Made by a program: the position numbers and the translations under genes. Under the pieces are notes generated by a model. That model saw only the letters and a list, made by a program, of their open reading frames with translations, was not told the origin of the DNA and did not search any database. This document shows positions 7,455 to 12,306 of a stretch of DNA of 12,306 nt, in pieces. The stretch lies in contig JAKCCP010000249.1 in NCBI GenBank assembly GCA_021841985.1, forward strand, positions 1-12,306, written 5' to 3'. The DNA is from Pseudomonadota bacterium (lineage in GTDB: Bacteria; Pseudomonadota; Alphaproteobacteria; Acetobacterales; Acetobacteraceae). Numbering within the stretch: position 1 is the stretch's first letter; the number at the start of each line of letters is the position of its first letter.

Positions 7455-8360
7455 ATGACCGAAAGCGCGCTTATCGCCGCCGCTGACCACGCCGCGCGGC
7501 ACTGGGAGTACAACCTGCCCGGTCGCTTCCGCGCCGGGGATGACGAATATATGCGGATGCTGAGCCGCATGCTGCTCGATACCTTCAACCCCTACAAGCC
7601 CGCCGTCATTGCCTGGCCGAAGCTCGACGCGGAAGCGCGCCAGCGCTTGGTCAGCCTGCCCATCTGGGATATCGCGGTGCGAACCGAAGGCTGGGCCCGC
7701 CTGCGCATCCTGAGCTTCGCCCGGCGCGTCAAGGTCGAGCCGCTGCGTGCCGCGCTCGAGCGCATGGCCTTCGAGGAAAACCGCCACAAGGAAGTGCTCT
7801 CGCGCCTGGTCGCCGCTTATGACATCCCGCTCGCCCCCGAGCCCGATTATATCGAGCCGCGTGATGCGGAATGGGCCTTCATGGTGACCGGCTATTCCGA
7901 GTGCATCGACAGCTTCTTCGCCTTCGGCCTTTTTGAATTGGCCCGCCGCTCCGGCTTCTTTCCGCCTGAGCTGGTCGAGACCTTCGAGCCGGTGATCCAG
8001 GAGGAAGGCCGGCACATCCTCTTCTTCATCAACTGGATCGCCTGGTACAAGCGCACCATGCCGCTCTGGCGCCGGCCATGGTTCCTGCTCAAGACCGCCC
8101 TGGTGTGGCTGTTCCTGGTCTGGGAACGCATTGGCATCGCCCGCGATGTCAACGGTACGCCGCAAGACGCGAATTTTACCGTCAAGGGCTCCGAAGCGGT
8201 GGCCGGCGAGATCGATATTGCTGAACTGCTCGATTTCTGCCTCGCCGAAAACGATCGTCGGCTTTCGGGCTACGACCCGCGCCTGATCAAGCCCACCACC
8301 GTGCCGCGCCTGGTACGCTTGGCGCGGCGGTTTATGCGGCGCAAGAAGACGCTAAACTGA
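7455..8360 (+). CDS. Ferritin-like diiron-site protein of unknown substrate
   Basis: A 301-residue, mostly helical protein. Spaced acidic and histidine residues give the classic four-helix diiron pattern: E78, E108-N-R-H111 (ExxH), E149, and E184-G-R-H187 (ExxH). Ferritin-like carboxylate-bridged diiron proteins include oxygenases, N-oxygenases (AurF type), tRNA and quinone hydroxylases and desaturase relatives. The sequence does not place it in one of these with confidence. A hydrophobic stretch at 209-223 (WFLLKTALVWLFLVW) could touch or enter the membrane, and the C-terminus is very basic (RRFMRRKK). The start at 7455 has GAGGA eight bases upstream. It stands alone after tRNA-His and converges on a Rieske oxygenase gene; the two could serve one oxidative pathway, but they are not in one operon. 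Confidence 0.78.
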   Translation: MTESALIAAADHAARHWEYNLPGRFRAGDDEYMRMLSRMLLDTFNPYKPAVIAWPKLDAEARQRLVSLPIWDIAVRTEGWARLRILSFARRVKVEPLRAALERMAFEENRHKEVLSRLVAAYDIPLAPEPDYIEPRDAEWAFMVTGYSECIDSFFAFGLFELARRSGFFPPELVETFEPVIQEEGRHILFFINWIAWYKRTMPLWRRPWFLLKTALVWLFLVWERIGIARDVNGTPQDANFTVKGSEAVAGEIDIAELLDFCLAENDRRLSGYDPRLIKPTTVPRLVRLARRFMRRKKTLN

Positions 8361-8366
8361 CCTTCC

Positions 8367-8386
8367 ACCGCCGACCTTCTGGCGGT
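8367..8386 (+). terminator. Possible terminator hairpin after the diiron gene
   Basis: ACCGCC (8367-8372) pairs with GGCGGT (8381-8386) across an eight-base loop, seven bases after the stop codon. Only CTTG follows rather than a T tract, so termination strength is doubtful. Confidence 0.35.
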
Positions 8387-8408
8387 CTTGATCGCCAAGC
8401 CACGGCTC

Positions 8409-8587
8409 GATCCTCAAGGTGCCCTGGAACGCCGGAACCACTGGGAGAAGACCAGCCACTCGCTGCTGGTCGGCGCGATCCTGCACGTGCTCTACGCCGA
8501 GCCGGACAAGACGCTGGCCGGCGTTGCGGCTTTCTCTCCGACCCGGCGCGGCCGATCTCGCGGATCCTGCGCGCGGTGATGACCGGA
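8409..8587 (+). pseudogene. traG: Frameshifted remnant of a TraG/VirD4-type conjugative coupling protein
   Basis: The plus frame from 8409 reads DPQGALERRNHWEKTSHSLL, then VGAILHVLYAEPDKTLAGVAAF. This is closely like the internal ATPase-region segment of TraG/VirD4 type IV coupling proteins, which bring relaxosomes to the conjugation channel. After the phenylalanine codon at 8532-8534 the reading jumps: the continuation LSDPARPISRILRAVMT, also TraG-like, is read in the frame beginning at 8534. One base has therefore been lost around 8532-8536. Only about 60 of some 650 residues remain, with no start region and no downstream domain, and after about 8587 the similarity to TraG as I remember it stops. 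It is a relic of a conjugative plasmid or ICE lying between two chromosomal genes. Confidence 0.78.
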
Positions 8588-8672
8588 CGGCTGCACCATG
8601 CCGCCGAGACCGCCTTCTATCTCCTCCACACCGCACGCCGCCAGCGCCGCCTTCGGCAGGCACAATGCCAGG

Positions 8673-9752
8673 TCATTCGGGTGCGCCGCATGCGGCGAGT
8701 AGCGCGCGGAGGTCGCGGATCACCGGGAACACCTCTTGGTTGCGATCCCCCCCCTGCGCGTCATGCGCGGCCTGTTCCAGCGTCACGATTTCACGATCCT
8801 CGCGAAAAATGCGTTCGGTGAACAGCACCAGAAGCGGCCAAGCGAGGTCGAGCAAAGCGGCGATTTTCGGACGCCTCACCGATAGCAAGCCGAAGGTGCG
8901 GTTGCTGCGCTGCGCCTGGTCGAGCGGCACATAGGCGATCCAGAGATCCATCACCGGCGTTTCGTCGCGGGTATGGATACGCAGCGTCTGGTAGGGATAT
9001 TCGGTGCGGATTGTCATGATGTCGCGCTCCGCGAGGCTGCTCGCGCTGGTGGAAGGACGGCGCTGGCCGAAGATTGCCGCCTCGCCGAGCGGCTGCTTGC
9101 CACCGGTGCGAGCAAAACTGTATTTCGCCTCGAGCCAGTTCTCGCCGCGGCGCTGCCCAAGAAAGCGCGGCCGGATCTGCCCCATCTGCCGGCGATGCAG
9201 AAACTGATGGTTCATGTCCATCAGGTTCTCATGCATGAAACTGTAATGGCAGGCCACCACGTCACCGAACCGTCGGGTTCGGTAACGGCTGTCCGCCACC
9301 GAGCCCAACTCCGGCAACGGCACCGCCAGCGCCCGCGCCGGATCGCCGGGGAACACCATGATCAGCCCACCTGCCTCACGGCACGGATAGGATCGCACGC
9401 CATTCGGCAGCTTGTCCTTGCCGAGATATGGCACATCGATGCAGCGTCCCGATCCGTCATAGCTCCAGCCATGATAGCAGCAGCGGATCGTCGCGCCTTG
9501 CACCACACCCCGGCTCAGCGGCACCTGGCGGTGGGCGCAGCGGTCTTCCAGCGCGAATACCGCGCCGTTGGGCGGCCGCACCAGCACAATCGGCTCCCCG
9601 GCAAAACGTACGGCAAGCGATCCGCCAAGTTTCAATTCGCGCGACCATGCAAGCGGATACCAGTGATCCGGATGCACGCCCACGCGCCGCAGATCGCGCG
9701 CGGCCGGCTGGGCGAGGCCGATATCGTCTGGCACAGATGAATGCAGATACAT
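8673..9752 (-). CDS. Rieske [2Fe-2S] non-heme iron oxygenase, alpha-subunit type
   Basis: A 359-residue protein with an N-terminal Rieske domain and a C-terminal mononuclear-iron domain, the layout of single-component terminal oxygenases (vanillate O-demethylase, choline monooxygenase, cholesterol desaturase relatives). The Rieske ligands are C72-A-H74 and C91-C-Y-H94 with the standard 16-residue gap. The catalytic-iron block is ENLMDMNHQFLHRR with D179, H182 and H186. The histidine pair is HX3H, one residue shorter than the usual HX4H. The third ligand is probably the Asp of REDREIVTLEQ near the C-terminus. It hydroxylates or demethylates an unknown substrate with electrons from a separate reductase, and none is encoded nearby. 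ATG 9752-9750 has only a weak AGG upstream. The 3' end abuts the traG remnant; small stress genes lie upstream on the same strand. Confidence 0.88.
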   Translation of the reverse strand: MYLHSSVPDDIGLAQPAARDLRRVGVHPDHWYPLAWSRELKLGGSLAVRFAGEPIVLVRPPNGAVFALEDRCAHRQVPLSRGVVQGATIRCCYHGWSYDGSGRCIDVPYLGKDKLPNGVRSYPCREAGGLIMVFPGDPARALAVPLPELGSVADSRYRTRRFGDVVACHYSFMHENLMDMNHQFLHRRQMGQIRPRFLGQRRGENWLEAKYSFARTGGKQPLGEAAIFGQRRPSTSASSLAERDIMTIRTEYPYQTLRIHTRDETPVMDLWIAYVPLDQAQRSNRTFGLLSVRRPKIAALLDLAWPLLVLFTERIFREDREIVTLEQAAHDAQGGDRNQEVFPVIRDLRALLAACGAPE

Positions 9753-9853
9753 TCAGCCTATCCCGGCGGAGGCGCGCATCCACCACCCCGGCAACACGCG
9801 CTCACGCTTACATTCAGCAGAAAACGCGTGGTCGCAATCCCGTCAAGCGGATC

Positions 9854-10009
9854 TCAGGGTGCATGCTGGTCGGCACTCTTTTCGATGGCCTGGCCAGCCT
9901 GGGAAATATCCTGGCCGGCTCCTGCCGTGGTGTGACACGCACCGAGGAGCGGCAAGGCGCCCAGCAGCCCACACAGCGAGAGGATTAACATGGTGATTCT
10001 CTTATACAT
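9854..10009 (-). CDS. Entericidin A/B family small lipoprotein
   Basis: A 51-residue predicted lipoprotein. MYKR is followed by a hydrophobic signal segment and the lipobox LGAC with C25 as the lipidated residue. The mature part HTTAGAGQDISQAGQAIEKS matches the entericidin pattern (N/H-T-x-x-G-x-G-x-D-I, then AIE). Entericidins are envelope lipoproteins described as an antidote/toxin-like pair in Escherichia coli and as stress-induced elsewhere; single copies are common in alphaproteobacteria. The start at 10009 has GAGGTG seven bases upstream. The frame is open further upstream but without a ribosome binding site or family likeness. It is the fourth of five consecutive small minus-strand genes with stress-type products. 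Confidence 0.85.
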   Translation of the reverse strand: MYKRITMLILSLCGLLGALPLLGACHTTAGAGQDISQAGQAIEKSADQHAP

Positions 10010-10052
10010 GGCATTCACCTCATCATCAAGCGGTTTCCTGAACCGTCGTTGA

Positions 10053-10077
10053 AACCTAAGCGCAACGATTATATTCC
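10053..10077 (-). promoter_or_regulatory. Candidate EcfG (general stress sigma factor) promoter for the entericidin gene
   Basis: On the minus strand GGAAT (10077-10073) is followed, after exactly 17 bases, by GTT (10055-10053). The alphaproteobacterial EcfG consensus is GGAAC-N16/17-(C)GTT, so one -35 base differs. It lies 44 bases ahead of the entericidin ATG. The downstream product type fits the general stress regulon, but the motif is short and could be chance. Confidence 0.35.
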
Positions 10078-10199
10078 CGCGCCAGGAAGCAGGCAGTCCG
10101 CCGCGCCGGTCCCGTTTCACCAACACAGATTGCCGACGCGCGCCGCCTTCGGGGTTCGACATAGGCGATCCGCACTGGATCCGGGCCAGGGATTCTGGA

Positions 10200-10358
10200 C
10201 TAGATCCGTCCCATGAGCAGCAAGACGACGACAACAACGAGAACGACGCCCAGGCCGCCGCTCGGGTAGTAGCCCCAGCTCCCACTGTACGACCATGTCG
10301 GCAAGGCGCCGATCAAGAACAGCACAAGAAGGATCAAGAGAATAAGGCCGATACTCAT
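10200..10358 (-). CDS. DUF3309 family small membrane protein
   Basis: A 52-residue protein: MSIGLILLILLVLFLIGALP forms a first membrane helix, a short Trp/Tyr/Gly/Ser loop (TWSYSGSWGYYPSGG) follows, and GVVLVVVVVLLLMGRI forms a second. This is the exact length and layout of the DUF3309 proteins common in Rhizobiales and Acetobacteraceae, whose function is not known. They often sit near CsbD and PRC-barrel genes. The ATG at 10358 has GGAGAG about nine bases upstream. It follows the PRC-barrel gene by 72 bp on the same strand, so co-transcription is possible. Confidence 0.85.
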   Translation of the reverse strand: MSIGLILLILLVLFLIGALPTWSYSGSWGYYPSGGLGVVLVVVVVLLLMGRI

Positions 10359-10430
10359 TTTACGAACTCTCCGGGAAAGCCATGTGCTCTGGTGGGTGGG
10401 GCGCGGGCGAAGCCGGCTTGCCGCGCTCGG

Positions 10431-10820
10431 TCAGGTGCGGTAATTGAACTCGGGAAGGCTCTTGAGCGATTCTTTTGTGGCCCCCCGCAGCATCATCTGT
10501 TGGTCATGCACCTCGAGTGCGTTGTAGGGCACGACAACGTATTTCTTGCCCATACCAAGGAATCCACCGACCGATAGCACGGCGAAAGGCACCTTTTCGG
10601 TGGGGGTGACGATGAGATCGTCGATCGTTCCCACATTCTCATTGGCCTCGTTGATGACCGTGCTGCCAATTACCTTGGATGCGCGGTAGCCCGTGGCGAG
10701 AGACTGCGGATCAACATTCATGAGAGACAGTGTCTGCGGCGTGCCCTGAGCCATAGCCGTTCCGCCAACCGCTGCCACGATCACAGCCGCGCCCGCAAGA
10801 AGCATCATCGAACGTGTCAT
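10431..10820 (-). CDS. Secreted PRC-barrel domain protein
   Basis: A 129-residue protein. A Sec signal peptide (MTRSMMLLAG...GTAMA, cleavage likely after A24) is followed by one PRC-barrel domain at about residues 42-115: YRASKVIGSTVINEANENVG, then TIDDLIVTPTEKVPFAVLSV and KKYVVVPYNAL. PRC-barrel domains bind RNA or protein partners, and exported versions are frequent stress-responsive envelope proteins of unknown role. The start at 10820 is fixed by AAGGA seven bases upstream and by the signal peptide beginning there. The open frame up to 10907 has neither feature. It lies between the csbD-like and DUF3309 genes on the same strand. Confidence 0.88.
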   Translation of the reverse strand: MTRSMMLLAGAAVIVAAVGGTAMAQGTPQTLSLMNVDPQSLATGYRASKVIGSTVINEANENVGTIDDLIVTPTEKVPFAVLSVGGFLGMGKKYVVVPYNALEVHDQQMMLRGATKESLKSLPEFNYRT

Positions 10821-10906
10821 GGCCGTTCCTTTCAATTGACTAATCATGTTGATTGGAAATGCCGGGAACCAGCGTTGCTCGTGAGCCTGGGCATTCCCAA
10901 GCGGCA

Positions 10907-11089
10907 CTACTTCTTCAGCGCATCCCTCGTCGCATCCTTCACGCCGCCAATAGCGCTCTGGATTTTGCCCTCGACCTTGCCGCTCTTGCCTTCGGCGGTG
11001 AGCTTGGGGTCACCAAAGGCCTTGCCAGCCGCCTCCTTGATGGCGCCCTTGGCCTGCTTGGCCGCACCGGCGATACGATCCTTGTCCAT
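10907..11089 (-). CDS. CsbD-like stress protein
   Basis: A 60-residue, highly charged cytosolic protein. It begins MDKDRIAGAAKQAKGAIKEA and continues to GDPKLTAEGKSGKVEGKIQ, the two halves of the CsbD fold. CsbD was first seen as a sigmaB-controlled protein in Bacillus, and its relatives are among the most abundant stress-induced proteins of alphaproteobacteria; the molecular role is unknown. AAAGGAGAGG lies about eight bases before the ATG, a very strong ribosome binding site that suggests high expression. The His-rich gene lies 119 bp upstream and the PRC-barrel gene 86 bp downstream, all on the same strand. Confidence 0.92.
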   Translation of the reverse strand: MDKDRIAGAAKQAKGAIKEAAGKAFGDPKLTAEGKSGKVEGKIQSAIGGVKDATRDALKK

Positions 11090-11208
11090 GTTACTATCCT
11101 CTCCTTTTGTTGATGCCCTTGCGGGCAGACCCGGCGGCCGGTAACGGTCGGGCGGTTCGTGTGCAGTCAGCCGATCCTGCGAACTTGCAGGTCTTGCTTC
11201 ATGCAGAG

Positions 11209-11436
11209 CTATTTTTGAGAATGATTATTCGCCGTCATGGTATGTTTGTGCGCGAGTTCGCTGTGCTTCATGGCAGTGGCGGCGTGCTCCTTGGCGTCAT
11301 CGTGCTGGCCGAGATCGTGATGATGGGCCGCCTCGTGGTGATGATGCGCGGCGGCGTGATGGTGCGACGCCGCCATGTGGTGGTGTTCACTTGCAGGATG
11401 GGTTGGCTGCTTCGGATTTGTCTGGGCGTGTGACAT
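11209..11436 (-). CDS. Small histidine-rich protein (putative metal-binding, stress cluster)
   Basis: A 75-residue protein of which 21 residues are His (28%), in clusters HHH, HHH, HHHH and HHH between residues 18 and 40, then single H every 5-9 residues in an Ala/Lys/Glu background (DDAKEHAATAMKHSELAHKH). It has no signal peptide, no Cys and no other domain. The His/Ala heptad-like spacing suggests a helix with a histidine face. The composition suggests binding of Ni, Zn, Co or Cu, or acid/pH buffering, but no function is established. AGAGGA lies nine bases before the ATG at 11436; an in-frame ATG at 11463 lacks such a site. It heads the run of small stress genes (CsbD, PRC-barrel, DUF3309, entericidin), and similar His/Ala-rich small proteins occur beside CsbD genes in other alphaproteobacteria. 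Confidence 0.75.
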   Translation of the reverse strand: MSHAQTNPKQPTHPASEHHHMAASHHHAAAHHHHEAAHHHDLGQHDDAKEHAATAMKHSELAHKHTMTANNHSQK

Positions 11437-11463
11437 TTCTGGGATTCCTCTGATTGAAAGCAT

Positions 11464-11625
11464 TCATAACATAGCTCCCTAATCACGCGGCGATAGGCTC
11501 GGAAACTACCTATTCTTACTGTGTCATAAACTGGCCGGTCGCATTCAACGTTGGCAACACGGACATCGCGATATGGCTCGCGCAATAGCGTGGGCGGTCG
11601 CAATGCGGGCAGATGTGATTGGGTT
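11464..11625. other. Intergenic DNA upstream of the His-rich gene
   Basis: No gene is supported here. On the minus strand the first part (up to about 11560) would carry the promoter of the His-rich gene, but I see no clear sigma70 or EcfG match. A short minus-strand reading HICPHCDRPRYC, at about 11615-11580, resembles a zinc-ribbon scrap and ends after a few codons, so it may be the edge of a lost gene. Confidence 0.4.
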
Positions 11626-11795
11626 TGTATAATAGCTCAAATTCAATCTGACACTTTGTGTTGGTTTTCGTAAACCGGAGCCGGCAGGGGGCGTGGTTCT
11701 CTCAAGGCAGGAACCGCGTCTCCCCTGCCAGCGGAGACGGAGACCCAACATGACCAAGGAACAAAAGATCAAGAACGGGCACGCAAGCCCCGTCG
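11626..11795 (+). mobile_element. Possible left end of a decayed insertion sequence (IS481-like)
   Basis: The stretch starting TGTATAATAGC (11626) leads through GACACTTTGTGTTGGTTTTC and a long hairpin to an ATG at 11751. That ATG has GGAG eight bases upstream and opens MTKEQKIK. From memory this resembles the N-terminus of IS481-family transposases (MTKEQKII...), which are preceded by a GACACTTT..GTTGGTTTT leader. The likeness ends after about eight codons, and different DNA, the 3' end of a TPP enzyme gene, begins by about 11795. No right end or target duplication was found in the window, so this is a low-confidence call. Confidence 0.35.
11683..11729. repeat. Long imperfect hairpin upstream of the ORF at 11751
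   Basis: The lower stem GGCAGGGG (11683-11690) pairs with CCCCTGCC (11722-11729). The upper stem CGTGGTTC (11692-11699) pairs with GAACCGCG (11711-11718) with one G-U pair, around a loop of about 11 bases, and a small internal bulge (G versus TCT) lies between the stems. Sixteen base pairs are formed in 47 bases. It ends 21 bases before the ATG at 11751, so it would form in any transcript entering from upstream. Confidence 0.6.
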
Positions 11796-11799
11796 GGCG

Positions 11800-12024
11800 A
11801 TGGCGCGCGCCTTCGGCATGCATGCCGAACGTCTCGAGACCGAGGACCAGTTCATGCCCGCGATCGCGCGGGCGCTCACCCGCCGCCCGGCGCTCCTCGA
11901 CATTGTCGTAACTCCCGAAGCCGTATCGTCGGACGCGGAGACGGGGCTCGCCTGGGTGCCCGATCTGCAACCGCTGGCGGCGTGGGACAAGGCGGAGCGG
12001 CGGTGGCGCGGTGGCAGCGTTTGA
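11800..12024 (+). pseudogene. 3' fragment of a thiamine-pyrophosphate-dependent enzyme (acetolactate synthase/benzoylformate decarboxylase-like)
   Basis: The 74 codons from 11800 read ARAFGMHAERLE, then RRPALLDIVVTPEAVSSD and LAWVPDLQPLAAWDKAERRW. This is the characteristic C-terminal end of large TPP-requiring enzymes (about 550-600 residues). In the intact family the PP-binding and central domains, roughly 500 residues, precede ARAFG; here the homology starts abruptly at about 11795 next to unrelated DNA, and the upstream ATG at 11751 is in another frame. The natural C-terminus seems kept (stop at 12022-12024). There is no ribosome binding site before 11800, so it is almost surely a non-functional remnant left by an insertion or deletion. 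Confidence 0.75.
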
Positions 12025-12096
12025 TGAGACCTGCGCGGGCGGGTATAGATCGTTGAAATCATCGTAGCGGACGGCACGCAGCAACCCTTGAAGGCC

Positions 12097-12147
12097 AACC
12101 CGTTCGGGTTCGCCGCGGAATTGCGGCCCTCGACCGCTTCGGCGGTC
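12097..12147 (+). other. Three back-to-back perfect stem-loops
   Basis: Within 51 bases there are three perfect inverted repeats: AACCC-GTTC-GGGTT (12097-12110), GCCGC-GGAATT-GCGGC (12112-12127) and GACCGC-TTCG-GCGGTC (12132-12147). The last carries the very stable C(UUCG)G tetraloop. Spacers between them are only 1 and 4 bases. No convincing protein is encoded here on either strand. The block may be a structured RNA, the end of a mobile element or a recombination site; the sequence alone does not say which. Confidence 0.5.
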
Positions 12148-12217
12148 ACCCGCACCGATGATTTTCCTGATCGGATGGGGCGCTGACAACCGCTTTCTGT
12201 GGAGCCACTTGCAAAAC

Positions 12218-12232
12218 CACGCTGACAGCGTG
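12218..12232. promoter_or_regulatory. 15-bp perfect palindrome
   Basis: CACGCTG (12218-12224) and CAGCGTG (12226-12232) are exact complements around a central A. The form is that of a dimeric operator or a small hairpin. No gene start was found within the remaining 74 bases to which it could be assigned. Confidence 0.35.
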
Positions 12233-12306
12233 AATTTCCGCGGCATTGCATCGAAAATGGGCGACCCGCCCGCATCCGCCGTGTGGTATCGTGGAGTTGC
12301 GAACCA

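Larger units (their letters stand above)
12025..12306. other. Region without a supported gene at the right edge
   Basis: After the TPP-enzyme fragment no frame gives a recognisable protein. The stretch holds the stem-loop block at 12097-12147 and the palindrome at 12218-12232. Both minus-strand frames that stay open through it run across unrelated fragments with poor codon pattern. The density of inverted repeats suggests mobile-element end sequence or a repeated element rather than coding DNA. Confidence 0.4.

Noticed and set aside
7317..8165. Minus-strand open frame of 282 codons covering tRNA-His and the diiron gene
   Set aside because: It ends inside a tRNA gene and lies antisense to a protein with a complete diiron motif set.
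8973..9740. Plus-strand open frame opposite the Rieske gene
   Set aside because: The minus strand carries the intact Rieske and iron-site motifs; no ribosome binding site or family pattern on the plus strand.
10085..10160. Upstream in-frame extension of the entericidin frame starting MSNPEGG
   Set aside because: No ribosome binding site; the signal peptide and lipobox place the true start at 10009.
11628..11633. Perfect TATAAT on the plus strand
   Set aside because: No -35 element at 16-18 bases and no TGn extension; kept only as part of the possible insertion-sequence end.
11545..12275. Two overlapping minus-strand open frames over the right-end region
   Set aside because: They run antisense through the TPP-enzyme fragment and through the stem-loop block, with no start signals and no domain; not reported as genes. 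Segments such as RYDDFNDLYPP look protein-like but are too short to judge.

Overview
The window is GC-rich with compact genes and reads like the chromosome of an alphaproteobacterium. The monocistronic zwf, the glnB-glnA pair behind a sigma54-type promoter, and a run of DUF3309/CsbD/PRC-barrel/entericidin small stress proteins together suggest Rhodospirillales, perhaps Acetobacteraceae. The taxon is an inference from gene content, since no ribosomal RNA gene is present.

Layout. Bases 1-973 (minus) hold the N-terminal 324 residues of a TPR protein that runs off the left edge. zwf (glucose-6-phosphate dehydrogenase) lies at 1084-2568 (plus). After an unusually AT-rich intergenic stretch with a 26-bp dyad comes an RpfF-type DSF synthase (2776-3753, plus). 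A strong hairpin separates it from convergent glnA (3849-5282, minus). glnB lies upstream of glnA (5464-5802, minus), behind a GG-N10-GC promoter. Divergent from glnB is a class I aminotransferase (6087-7286, plus), followed by tRNA-His(GTG) and a ferritin-like diiron protein (7455-8360, plus).

Between the diiron gene and a convergent Rieske oxygenase (8673-9752, minus) lies a frameshifted scrap of a TraG/VirD4 conjugation coupling protein. Upstream of the Rieske gene and on the same strand are five very small genes, each with its own Shine-Dalgarno: entericidin-like lipoprotein, DUF3309 membrane peptide, secreted PRC-barrel protein, CsbD-like protein and a 75-residue protein that is 28% histidine. 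They look like an envelope and general stress island. The right end (about 11626-12306) is decayed or mobile DNA: a possible insertion-sequence left end with a long hairpin leader, a 3' fragment of a thiamine-pyrophosphate enzyme, and a block of back-to-back perfect stem-loops.

Together the genes cover carbon entry (zwf), nitrogen assimilation and its control (glnB, glnA, aminotransferase), fatty-acid signalling (rpfF) and stress protection. The points most worth a second look are the DSF synthase with its AT-rich operator region and no visible receptor, the Rieske protein with a shortened HX3H iron motif paired with a diiron protein, the His-rich stress cluster, and the stem-loop block at the right end.
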